Below are positions 47,329 through 55,613 of a stretch of 55,815 nt of DNA, one piece after another. A program made the translations under genes and the position numbers. How positions within the stretch are numbered: the first letter of the stretch is position 1; the number at the start of each line of letters is the position of its first letter. The DNA lies in IMG/VR virus record IMGVR_UViG_3300013126_000040, positions 1-55,815 of that record; one strand, 5' to 3'. The stretch is from a virus. Below the pieces are notes generated by a model. That model did no database searches. It worked only from the letters and a program-made list of their open reading frames with translations, and was not told the DNA's origin.

Positions 47329-49866
47329 TTATTTTTCTTTAATTTCTCCAAGTTTCATAAATATTTTATGATCTTGAACCGCTATTAAATCAGCAAATAC
47401 AGCGTCTTCGCTCTTTTTCTTTCCTTTTACAATTACTATATTATTCTCCGCTGGCATATGACTATTCATTTCTTTGCATTCTTCAATCTTATCATTAAAT
47501 ATTAAAGTATTAATCTTAGCATTTTCATCTTCTATATTGAGTCTTAAATACCTAGTCTTTTTAGCGTTATTAGAAACGCCTAGATAATCCTCTTTAATTA
47601 CTCCAATAAATAATACTGGCAGTCCTTGAGGAGCTTCATTTACCTCTCTAATGCTAAGAAGATCTGGCTTTTGATCGGAGAATATATCTTTTAATGTAGT
47701 ATTATATGTATAGCCTAATAACTTGTTTTCATAATACCAGTTTGCAAATCTTTCATTCTTGCTATTTTGTTCATATATTTTTTTGTAAGGCTCATATGAT
47801 TTTCTAATGGTTTCTAATCTGGTATCTTTAATTATAAATTTACCTTTTTCATCTTTAGTGGCATTTAGGAATTTAATGATTTTAAATAGATCATAATCAA
47901 ATTTTTCACCATACATAACCGCATATTTTTGTTCTGTTTGATTTAAAACATTCCAAAGTTGAGCCTCTAGAACGACTTTGCTTCTTGATTGTTTAAAATT
48001 CTCTAATGCTCCAGCTTGAATTAACGGAGACAATACTCTGATTGACAGCTTAGCCTGTTGAGCAGATTTGAAAACATCAAATTTGGTCGCATATTTATTT
48101 CTAAAATTATTTAGTCTTTCTATAGATTTATCTGATATCCCTTTAATTGATAAAAGACCAAATCTTATATTTTTACCTTCGACGCTGAAATCCATTTCTG
48201 ATTTGATAATATGTGGTGGTAATAATTGTATATCAAATAAATCCATTTCTTTATGAATCTTTGATATCTCTGTAATCGGATCTGGCTCAAATCTAGTCAT
48301 TTTCAATAAGGATAAAAAGAATTCTCTAGGATATTTAAATTTTAAATATATAGTAATCGCAGCTAATGCTGCATAGCTTTGACTATGACTTGCGTTGAAT
48401 GAATAGTTTGCAGAATCTTCTAAAATTTTCCATAGCACTTCGGCTACTTCTTTTGGAAGATTATTCTTAATACATTTCTTCTCAATCTTTTCTTTCCAAG
48501 ATTTGATTTCTTCTACCTTTTTCTTTCCCACGATTCTTCTAAGAATTTCTGCTTCATCCAATGTGAAACCTATTTTATTCGCCATTTGCATTAGCTGTTC
48601 TTGATACAAAGCTACTCCACCCGTACGCTTTAAGATATCGTCAAAGAAAGGATGAATTGATTGGAACTCTCCAGTTTCAATATATTTAGCATACTGGTCA
48701 ACAAATTGTAAGGCGCCAGGTCTAGCCAGTGCGAGAACAGCGCTTAATTCTTCGGAATTCCTAGGCTTAACTTTTCTACATACTTTAAAGTTTGTATCTG
48801 CTTCGATTTGAAATAAACCATGTGGACTTTTTAAGTCTTGTAGTTGTTGATATATAAAAACATCTTCTATATCAATATCTTCAATATTTTTATTGATCAT
48901 ACTGCAGACATCATAAACTACAGATACGCTTCTTAAGCCTAACAAATCCAGTTTTACATTAAATTGACTTATATCATTCATATCGAATGCGCTAACAGAT
49001 TCTTTATCCGAGGATAGTTCTAACGGACAGGTATCCGATAATGGACTATGAGATATTTGAATACCCGAAGGGTGTACGCCTTTATTTTTAATAAGATTTC
49101 TTAATTTTAAAGCTATATTATATATTTCTAGGTTTTCGTCACACCATACTTTAAATTTTTCTACTTCATTATATGCTTCTGAAATATCTTTTACTTGACC
49201 AAATATTTTTGGTATAAGCGCACTTACGCCAGTCATTTCGGTCTCGCTTTTCTCGTCAATTATCTTTCCACATTCCTTTATTAATAGTTTTCCACTGAGA
49301 GTATTAAAAGTTAAGATTTTACTAATTCTATTTGGGAAAATTTCATTAAGAAAATCAACGACTTTGTATCGATTATAATAACAAATATCAAGATCTACGT
49401 CACACATTAAACTGCCGTCCAAATAAGTTATTCCATCAACAACCTGCTTTTTAGCGCGAATCTTGGATATAAATCTTTCAAAATAAAGGTTATGTCTAAT
49501 TGGATCAATCTTTGTGACACTTATAACATAAAGAATTAGGCTTCCTGCTGCGCTGCCTCTGCCTAATCCAGTAGGTATTTTATTTTCTTTACAATAATTA
49601 ATTACAAGCCATACCAAAATGATATAATCAATAAACCCTAAATCTTCAATAATATCAAATTCGTGATCTAGTCTCTTTTTATATTCCTTGCCATTTGGTA
49701 GATTTGAGTAGGCGAGTTTTTTAAGAAAGTCCGTGTTCGATGCGTCTTCAGACAAACCTAAATTTCTTTTATATTCAGGTTTAACCTTAAACTCTGGTAA
49801 TCTTATACCATACAAAGGCAGATCAATTTTCTTAAATGAATTGGCAAAATCAATAGTCTTCGTCAT
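47329..49866 (-). CDS. dnaE: DNA polymerase III alpha core without PHP domain
   Basis: An 845-residue protein; the ATG at 49866 is preferred to a GTG one codon earlier. The C-family polymerase core is complete in its visible motifs: GLGRGSAAGS near 100, CDVDLDIC with the catalytic aspartates near 157-161, and KLDLLGLRSV with the third near 315. Further C-family signatures are ARPGALQFVDQYAKYIETGE and SFNASHSQSYAALA. Near 720-830 an OB-fold segment (PVLFIGVIKEDYLG) is visible. Cellular DnaE is about 1,160 residues and begins with a PHP domain, which is absent here. That domain is encoded separately at 50770-51531. The first 20 bases overlap the small gene before it. It is the replicative polymerase of the phage. 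Confidence 0.9.
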   Translation of the reverse strand: MTKTIDFANSFKKIDLPLYGIRLPEFKVKPEYKRNLGLSEDASNTDFLKKLAYSNLPNGKEYKKRLDHEFDIIEDLGFIDYIILVWLVINYCKENKIPTGLGRGSAAGSLILYVISVTKIDPIRHNLYFERFISKIRAKKQVVDGITYLDGSLMCDVDLDICYYNRYKVVDFLNEIFPNRISKILTFNTLSGKLLIKECGKIIDEKSETEMTGVSALIPKIFGQVKDISEAYNEVEKFKVWCDENLEIYNIALKLRNLIKNKGVHPSGIQISHSPLSDTCPLELSSDKESVSAFDMNDISQFNVKLDLLGLRSVSVVYDVCSMINKNIEDIDIEDVFIYQQLQDLKSPHGLFQIEADTNFKVCRKVKPRNSEELSAVLALARPGALQFVDQYAKYIETGEFQSIHPFFDDILKRTGGVALYQEQLMQMANKIGFTLDEAEILRRIVGKKKVEEIKSWKEKIEKKCIKNNLPKEVAEVLWKILEDSANYSFNASHSQSYAALAAITIYLKFKYPREFFLSLLKMTRFEPDPITEISKIHKEMDLFDIQLLPPHIIKSEMDFSVEGKNIRFGLLSIKGISDKSIERLNNFRNKYATKFDVFKSAQQAKLSIRVLSPLIQAGALENFKQSRSKVVLEAQLWNVLNQTEQKYAVMYGEKFDYDLFKIIKFLNATKDEKGKFIIKDTRLETIRKSYEPYKKIYEQNSKNERFANWYYENKLLGYTYNTTLKDIFSDQKPDLLSIREVNEAPQGLPVLFIGVIKEDYLGVSNNAKKTRYLRLNIEDENAKINTLIFNDKIEECKEMNSHMPAENNIVIVKGKKKSEDAVFADLIAVQDHKIFMKLGEIKEK

Positions 49867-50098
49867 CACTCTTTCTTTTTCTTCTCTTCTTATGTTTATT
49901 TATTGATTTATCTAAATTTTGTTGAAATTCTGTAAGACCTTGTTTTAGAGCAGCGAAAGATTTTTCTTCGTTATTCAATGAATAAAATACATCCGCTTTA
50001 CTATTGGTTTTTCCGTGTTGCAAAGTGATTAAAAGATAATCAATATTTTCTTTCTCGAATTTATTGAGAATGTCGTATATAAAATCCATTGATGCCAT
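49850..50098 (-). CDS. Small protein before polymerase gene, unknown
   Basis: An 82-residue protein with a mixed alpha/beta first half (FIYDILNKFEKENIDYLLIT). It has a very basic stretch (NKHKKRRKRKSDDEDY) at the end that turns acidic at the last residues. It overlaps the polymerase start by about 20 bases and has its own leaderless promoter. A polymerase or DNA accessory role is possible from position. No family is recognised. Confidence 0.65.
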   Translation of the reverse strand: MASMDFIYDILNKFEKENIDYLLITLQHGKTNSKADVFYSLNNEEKSFAALKQGLTEFQQNLDKSINKHKKRRKRKSDDEDY

Positions 50099-50106
50099 AA
50101 TTAGTT

Positions 50107-50135
50107 ATTATAATCCTTTCTTATATAGAATGCAA
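50107..50135 (-). promoter_or_regulatory. Sigma70-like promoter, leaderless, for the polymerase operon
   Basis: TTGCAT (50135-50130), 17 bases, TATAAT (50112-50107), 8 bases, ATG at 50098. The -35 ends directly at the stop codon of the preceding gene. Confidence 0.65.
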
Positions 50136-50777
50136 TCAAATGTTGACCATATATTTAATTTTATTCCAAACTTTAAAATTAAGCTCAAGATCTGAGAGTG
50201 CATTATGCAATGAATCATAATCGTGATTAATATCTAAATCTTTTCCTGCAGTTGTTAAATTTGTCCTTACGTTTTTTACTTTCGTATGATATAATTTATA
50301 CATATATTCTGATAGATTTTCTTTTTTGGGATCATATGCTGAGGAAGTTTTAATTCCTTTATATAATAGATTAGTATCTATACTCTTAGCCAAAAAGTCA
50401 ATAGGCTTTTCTCCCATAAATTTATAATATTCGTTAAGAATATAAAGATCAAATCCTATAATATTATGCCCAACAATATAGTCTGATTTTTCAATCCAAT
50501 CCTTAAGAGTTGGGAAAAAAGCCTCTGGATCGATACCGTTTTTTTCAATATATTTGGGATCGAATCTTGTTATCCTTGCCGCATCTTTACTAATTTTTAA
50601 ATGAGTCTTCCACTTAATATAAGCGTTTTTGGAATCAATAATTCTATCTCCTTGACATTTTAACATTGCGATTTGCCAAGGTAAATTATGACAGAAATTT
50701 AAACAAAGATTAAATGTTTCGCAATCTATAAAAAGAAATGTTTTATCTTTATTAAATCTTAAAAGATGTTCATCCAT
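50136..50777 (-). CDS. DnaQ-like 3'-5' exonuclease (DEDDh)
   Basis: A 213-residue protein with the full DEDDh set: D18 and E20 in FLFIDCETFNL, D110 in VGHNIIGFDLYIL, and H191 with D196 in HNALSDLELN. The length matches single-domain proofreading exonucleases such as the epsilon subunit. The gene overlaps the end of the PHP gene by 8 bases and lies before the polymerase core, so it is very likely the proofreading subunit of the phage replicase. Confidence 0.9.
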   Translation of the reverse strand: MDEHLLRFNKDKTFLFIDCETFNLCLNFCHNLPWQIAMLKCQGDRIIDSKNAYIKWKTHLKISKDAARITRFDPKYIEKNGIDPEAFFPTLKDWIEKSDYIVGHNIIGFDLYILNEYYKFMGEKPIDFLAKSIDTNLLYKGIKTSSAYDPKKENLSEYMYKLYHTKVKNVRTNLTTAGKDLDINHDYDSLHNALSDLELNFKVWNKIKYMVNI

Positions 50778-51531
50778 GATTTTGTTCTTTCCAGCTTTCT
50801 ACGCAGAATTCATTGCTCGACATATGCTCCATCTCTGGCTTGTTGAGACTAGTTCTGCTGTTAATGCATTTAAAAGTTAAATAACTTTTAAAATCTTTTC
50901 TATTTTTATAATAAATACTTTTAGTTTTAATAACCTCTAGTTTATTTGTTTCTGCAAATTTTAGCATTTTTGATTTTAAAAGCGGGTCAAATATTAAATT
51001 ATTTTCTTCGGTAAATACCACTGGCTTATAATTTTCTACAAACGGAAGACACTGATATCCTCTCAATGAATTGTTAAATATAAAATTATCATAGAATGGT
51101 ATTGCTAATCTAATATGCTCATTGAATACATCTTTTAATACTTGCATATCTAATCTTGGGGTATAATAAAATCCTTCTGTGCTTGCTTTAGTCCAAAGCT
51201 TGATTAAAGTCTTGTATCCTTCATTGCCATCAGCAAAGATAATTAGTTTATGATGCTTCTTAAGCTCTTCTTCATTTTTATTATTAATATTATCACAAAA
51301 TACAAATTTAACGCCAAATATAAGATCAATGTTGTTTTCTTTTAAATGTTTATATGCTTGAAGAAATCCACTAAAACAATCTTCTACAAGAAAAACTTTT
51401 TTAAGTTTATTGTCTTTTGCAATTTGTATAATAGAATCTGGTTCATTATCCTCATCATTCTTCTCTTCAAGAGTAAGAATACTCTTACCTATTGAAAAAT
51501 GGCTTTTAAATAATGGCAGGACTTTATACAT
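50770..51531 (-). CDS. Detached, degenerate PHP domain of DNA polymerase III alpha
   Basis: The 253-residue protein follows the N-terminal PHP region of DnaE: LFKSHFSIGKS at the start, SIIQIAKDNKLKKVFLVEDC, YKHLKENNIDLIFGVKFVFC, and ADGNEGYKTLIKLWTKAS. The normal metal ligands are changed: the H-x-H of the first motif reads F-K-S, the T-D-H of the second reads V-E-D-C, and the G-x-E of the third reads G-V-K. The domain is therefore probably structural rather than catalytic. Its length plus that of the separate core (845) is close to a full DnaE. The gene has its own leaderless promoter and is coupled to the exonuclease gene. Confidence 0.75.
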   Translation of the reverse strand: MYKVLPLFKSHFSIGKSILTLEEKNDEDNEPDSIIQIAKDNKLKKVFLVEDCFSGFLQAYKHLKENNIDLIFGVKFVFCDNINNKNEEELKKHHKLIIFADGNEGYKTLIKLWTKASTEGFYYTPRLDMQVLKDVFNEHIRLAIPFYDNFIFNNSLRGYQCLPFVENYKPVVFTEENNLIFDPLLKSKMLKFAETNKLEVIKTKSIYYKNRKDFKSYLTFKCINSRTSLNKPEMEHMSSNEFCVESWKEQNHG

Positions 51532-51537
51532 GATATA

Positions 51538-51566
51538 TTTATACTATATCTTAATTTAAGTGTCAA
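51538..51566 (-). promoter_or_regulatory. Sigma70-like promoter, leaderless, for the PHP-exonuclease operon
   Basis: A perfect TTGACA (51566-51561), 17 bases, TATAAA (51543-51538), 6 bases, ATG at 51531. The -35 overlaps the stop codon of the preceding nuclease gene. This is the strongest of the five sites. Confidence 0.75.
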
Positions 51567-52555
51567 GATAAATCATCAAAAACATCTTTGGTTTTTGATG
51601 ACATTTCCTCTAAAATATCGTCAGTAGATTGGTTTATAGATACATTGTTAAATCTTGGACATCCAGCGTATTTTCTTTTTTCTATTTTAAATCCTTTTAT
51701 TTCTTTAAATTTACCATCAAAATTTGATTCTACGATTTCATCCTTCTCATTTAATTTAACATAGTATTCAAATGAATCCTTATATGGACATTTCCAGTTT
51801 CCTACTCCGCACATCCATTTATTCTTTGGGTTATCAGATGCAAAATTAGATTCTGCGCTATTAATATTAAAATTATTAATATGGGCATTTACATACTCTA
51901 AATAATGCTCAAATCCTTTAATTTGATCATCATCAAATTGCAATTCTTGAACTGGCTGCTTTGGGAACCTCAAGAATAGAAATCTTACTATAGGCTTTAA
52001 TTTAGGCCATAATTTTTTACTAGCCAAGCTATACATCATAGCTTGAATATTGGCTTCTAGGTCATCACCCCTAAATTTAGCTTTCGAGCTTTTGTAGTCG
52101 ATTATAAGCATTTTATTTTTGGTCTTAATAGGCTTATCTATAAAGCCCTTAACATGGTATTTTGGGCTCTCGCTTTTAATTTCAAATGCATATTCTGGCG
52201 ATACGATTTTACCGTCTTCTCCGTAAAAATCATGTTTTAATCCTACTAATATCATTTCGTCAATAATTTGAAAATTACTCATGTCTAATGGAGCTTGATT
52301 AATAAGCTTTTTTGTTAGTCTTTCTATTGCTTTGCTGCCCTTAATTGAATTATTTTTTATAATTGATGTAAAATGTTTCTTATGCTTTTTATTTAATAAA
52401 ATTTCAAATATTTTATGGCAAACTGTTCCTCTTAGCGCTCCATCATTTTGAGTCTGTGGTATTTTAGTGTGATAGTTATTCCAATATACCCAAGAGCAGG
52501 TCTCTAAAGTTTTAATTCTAGATGCGGATAAAATTTTTAAAGGTTTGTTGTCCAT
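51563..52555 (-). CDS. Cas4/RecB-like PD-(D/E)XK nuclease with cysteine cluster
   Basis: A 330-residue protein. The RecB-like motifs are in order: GTVCHKIFE (His), VKGFIDKPI (Asp), LIIDYKSSK (Asp and Lys) and a Q-Y helix (NIQAMMYSL). Four cysteines, C20, C249, C256 and C299, have the spacing style of Cas4/AddB Fe-S nucleases, one before the core and three after it. Such enzymes process DNA ends in replication or recombination. The gene starts 19 bases inside the primase gene, so it belongs to the helicase operon. Confidence 0.85.
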   Translation of the reverse strand: MDNKPLKILSASRIKTLETCSWVYWNNYHTKIPQTQNDGALRGTVCHKIFEILLNKKHKKHFTSIIKNNSIKGSKAIERLTKKLINQAPLDMSNFQIIDEMILVGLKHDFYGEDGKIVSPEYAFEIKSESPKYHVKGFIDKPIKTKNKMLIIDYKSSKAKFRGDDLEANIQAMMYSLASKKLWPKLKPIVRFLFLRFPKQPVQELQFDDDQIKGFEHYLEYVNAHINNFNINSAESNFASDNPKNKWMCGVGNWKCPYKDSFEYYVKLNEKDEIVESNFDGKFKEIKGFKIEKRKYAGCPRFNNVSINQSTDDILEEMSSKTKDVFDDLS

Positions 52556-53445
52556 TGTATGATTTCTTCTTTTGTCATCTCACCAAAATCTTTTTTTGTT
52601 GGAAGCGTTATTGATATTTGATGTTTATCAAAATGCTTTAATAGTTTTTCTTTCGTTTTTTCTGCTGCTAGGTTACCTGCATTGTTTTTTGAACTGTCAT
52701 TATTGAATGATATATAGATTTTATTTGGATTTAATATCAATAGTGTATTTAAAATTCCGGTACTTAAATTTAATCCAAAGGTCACTATTGTATTTTTTAT
52801 TCCAGCTTCCCATAAGGCAAGCATATCACCAATACTTTCAATAAGAATAACGTTTTTAGATTCCGATAAAATTTTTGAATTTATTTGAAGCGGATATTTC
52901 CAATTCGATTTATCACCTACTAATTTCCATTTTGGACACATTTTTTCATTTCTATTTAAAATATCTCTACCTGCAACCCCGATCAATTGTTTTTCTTTAT
53001 TAAAGATAGGAAATACATATCTGCCCTTCATTCTTCCTTCTTGTAAAATTCCTCCTTCAAATATATTTATAGTTTCATCAGATATATTTCTTTTATTCCA
53101 AAATGTATGATCTTTTACCAATTTAGACAGTACATCAGAGGGATAACATTTTACTTGTTTGATTTCTGGCTTCTTGTATACTGTAAATGTATTTGTATTT
53201 GGAGTTTTTTGATTAATCCATTCTTTAGCTTCAATATTGTTTGGCAAATTTAATGTCATTCTTACTAAATCTTGCAAAGTCCCTGTGGTATTTTCTTTGT
53301 AGTCTATCCATTTCCCGCTGTCCTTATAAATAACTAATACATTTTCGTTATCTGAATCTCTATATAAAGGTTTTGTTCTATACTCTTTCGAGTATTCTTT
53401 TAGATTATAACCAAGATTAGATAATATTTCTTTTACGTTTTCCAT
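52537..53445 (-). CDS. DnaG/TOPRIM-type primase without zinc-finger cysteines
   Basis: A 302-residue protein. The N-terminal 60 residues keep the outline of a CHC2 zinc-binding domain (PLYRDSDNENVLVIYKDSGK, TGTLQDLVRM) but lack its Cys/His ligands. Residues about 115-190 form the RNA-polymerase-like part (GRYVFPIFNKEKQLIGVAGR). The TOPRIM domain has its glutamate in VILIESIGDMLALWEAGI. The usual D-x-D reads N-N-D in FNNDSSKNNAG. It lies between thyX and the nuclease, coupled on both sides. Primer synthesis for the phage fork is the likely role; the altered residues leave activity open. Confidence 0.8.
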   Translation of the reverse strand: MENVKEILSNLGYNLKEYSKEYRTKPLYRDSDNENVLVIYKDSGKWIDYKENTTGTLQDLVRMTLNLPNNIEAKEWINQKTPNTNTFTVYKKPEIKQVKCYPSDVLSKLVKDHTFWNKRNISDETINIFEGGILQEGRMKGRYVFPIFNKEKQLIGVAGRDILNRNEKMCPKWKLVGDKSNWKYPLQINSKILSESKNVILIESIGDMLALWEAGIKNTIVTFGLNLSTGILNTLLILNPNKIYISFNNDSSKNNAGNLAAEKTKEKLLKHFDKHQISITLPTKKDFGEMTKEEIIQWTTNL

Positions 53446-54089
53446 TGTAAAGCTTCGCTAATTAAAGGAAATTCTTTAATAAATATTTTTTTACATCTAT
53501 CCGCAATGATTCTATGTTCTTTTTGAGTATTTTGTTCTGTCCTTAATTCAAGATAATGAATCCAGCTTCTTAAAGAACCTTTCATATACATGGTTGTTTC
53601 TGTTGTTAATGGCAAAATCATTCTTGCTACTTCTTTCGCTACTCCATTTTCAATCATAGTCTCGTAACAGTGATGAGATAATGATATTGACTCTGCAATA
53701 AGATTGCTAATATTTTCATATGCAGGATTTGTTACTGGCATAAGATTTTCCCCAACTTGTCTATTTTTATCTCCTTGTAATCTTAATTCAATATCTTCAA
53801 ATTCATTTGCAATACTATACCTTTGACTAAATTCTTGAAATGAAAATGATCTATGTCTTAGTATTTGCGCTGCGATAGCTCTGCTAGTTTTAATTTCTAG
53901 TGTCATGTCAACTAATTCAAATGGAGACCAATGCTTATGCTTAATTAAGAAGCCTAATAGTTTTGGCGCAGTTTCTGTGCTCATCTGGTTTGATGGATTA
54001 CTAACTCTGGCACAATAAGCCACTAAATCTTCTGCATTGTTAATGCCATCAATATATGGTTGAGTAATTGATATTAATTTAACATTCAT
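53433..54089 (-). CDS. thyX: Flavin-dependent thymidylate synthase
   Basis: A 218-residue protein of normal ThyX length. The family motif RHR-x7-S is present at R78-H79-R80 to S88 (RHRSFSFQEFSQRYS). KHWSPFELVDMTLEIKTSRA upstream and SWIHYLELRT with a late arginine-rich helix downstream are also typical. It makes dTMP from dUMP with FAD and methylene-tetrahydrofolate, and so supports phage DNA synthesis. It overlaps the helicase gene by 4 bases and the primase gene by 13. Confidence 0.97.
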   Translation of the reverse strand: MNVKLISITQPYIDGINNAEDLVAYCARVSNPSNQMSTETAPKLLGFLIKHKHWSPFELVDMTLEIKTSRAIAAQILRHRSFSFQEFSQRYSIANEFEDIELRLQGDKNRQVGENLMPVTNPAYENISNLIAESISLSHHCYETMIENGVAKEVARMILPLTTETTMYMKGSLRSWIHYLELRTEQNTQKEHRIIADRCKKIFIKEFPLISEALQWKT

Positions 54090-55576
54090 AATAATTCTCC
54101 GTCTTCATTTTGACCACCTTCATCAAAATCTAGTCTTTCATTTTCTGCATCTACAATCTCTCTTAAAGTGCCTCTTTCTTCTACATTAAAATTGTTTACT
54201 TCAAAATTAATATAATTATTAAAATATTTAAATTCATTTTCTCCAACTCTTCTACGAACAAGATCGTGATGACCTGCGCCGTCTCTGCCTTGGAATCTAG
54301 TTTTAATCGCTATTAACTTATGAGTTCCGAATTGCTCACCATCTACTTGTATTTCGTCTTGAGTTTTTCTTCTAAAAATTCCCACAAATGACGCAAACCA
54401 TTGCATACGATCAGATAAGGCGATAGCAGAGCTATCATCTGTAACTTGATTTGCGCTTCTATTAAAGTTTTCTCCAGTTCTATTTAATTGCATGGCAGTA
54501 ATAACTGGGCATTTAATTTCTTCTGAAATTCTTTTTAGTTTATCAATCTTATCTCCAATAGCTTGATGTTCTGCCCAATTTTGACTTACTTTTTCTCCGG
54601 TCAATTTAATATAATCATAAACTATAAGAGCTTGATTGCCTCTTCCTACTTTAGTATAATACCACCTTCTAATAATCGATGCAACTTCATCTACATTTTT
54701 ATTTGCTACATGATAATGATAATGAGTCATTCCTTTAACTTTAGGCCAAGCATCTCTTACCTTTTGAATCATTTCTGGATTTTTTCTCCAATTGCCAGTT
54801 TCAATGAACCAAAGTGGAACGCCAGATATGCTAGAAACGAGTCTCATTTGAGTGTCTAAAGTAGACATCTCTGTATCTAAAATTAAAGCTTTTGTGTTTT
54901 TATTATGAACATTTGCTGTTTTATAAGCAATATCATTAAGCCATGTGCTTTTGCCCTGTCCAGGTCTACTTACTATAGAATAAATATTCCCCTGTTTTAG
55001 ACCTCCATATAGATTATTAAAATTGTTATAAGGAGTTTTTAATCCAGTCTCTTCTCTTGGATTATTACCAATCTCTTCAATAATATTTTCCATTTCTTCA
55101 AACAAGTTGATTGGTTCGCCTTCAAGGTAATATTGACTTACTTTATTATTATAAATCTCATCTACTTTAGACACAATAGAGTCTATGCCATCCTCTGCAT
55201 TTTCTTTAACGAATTTTTTAACATTTTCTGCAGTTTCAAACAGCTCTCTACGAACTTTAATTTTACTTAATTCTTTGCAAGCATTAATGGTCCCTTGAGT
55301 ATTAATTTGAGTAAGAGCTAAAGCATCAATATATGAAAAAATATCAATTTCATCTTTAAATGATATTCCTAGATTTTTAATCTTTTGAGCAAGCAGCACT
55401 TTATCTATCTTATTATTCTTATTTAGTTCGTCTTTGATACAAGAAAAAATAGTACTGTGCACATCATTAAAAAAATCTTTTTCAGATATAAATTTTGAAA
55501 CATCAAAAAATACCTCTGGATTCCTAATGAGTCCGCCTAGAACATGTCTTTCGACCTGTACAGAATAAATGGGCAT
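54086..55576 (-). CDS. dnaB: DnaB-type replicative helicase
   Basis: A 496-residue protein. Residues 1-105 are the DnaB N-terminal domain (VQVERHVLGGLIRNPEVFFD). The RecA-like domain has Walker A (SRPGQGKSTW, near 203-212), DTEMSTLDTQMRLVSSISGV and Walker B (ALIVYDYIKL). QLNRTGENFNRSANQVTDDS and KTRFQGRDGAG correspond to later DnaB motifs. It is expected to form a hexameric ring at the fork and to work with the adjacent primase. The ATG lies 8 bases after a -10 hexamer with no ribosome binding site. The start fits the family N-terminus. Confidence 0.95.
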   Translation of the reverse strand: MPIYSVQVERHVLGGLIRNPEVFFDVSKFISEKDFFNDVHSTIFSCIKDELNKNNKIDKVLLAQKIKNLGISFKDEIDIFSYIDALALTQINTQGTINACKELSKIKVRRELFETAENVKKFVKENAEDGIDSIVSKVDEIYNNKVSQYYLEGEPINLFEEMENIIEEIGNNPREETGLKTPYNNFNNLYGGLKQGNIYSIVSRPGQGKSTWLNDIAYKTANVHNKNTKALILDTEMSTLDTQMRLVSSISGVPLWFIETGNWRKNPEMIQKVRDAWPKVKGMTHYHYHVANKNVDEVASIIRRWYYTKVGRGNQALIVYDYIKLTGEKVSQNWAEHQAIGDKIDKLKRISEEIKCPVITAMQLNRTGENFNRSANQVTDDSSAIALSDRMQWFASFVGIFRRKTQDEIQVDGEQFGTHKLIAIKTRFQGRDGAGHHDLVRRRVGENEFKYFNNYINFEVNNFNVEERGTLREIVDAENERLDFDEGGQNEDGELL

Positions 55577-55584
55577 AACATCTA

Positions 55585-55613
55585 ATTGTAGTATCTATTT
55601 AATTTTTAGTCAA
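55585..55613 (-). promoter_or_regulatory. Sigma70-like promoter, leaderless, for the helicase operon
   Basis: TTGACT (55613-55608), 17 bases, TACAAT (55590-55585), 8 bases, ATG at 55576. It would drive the overlapping chain of helicase, thyX, primase and nuclease. Confidence 0.7.
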
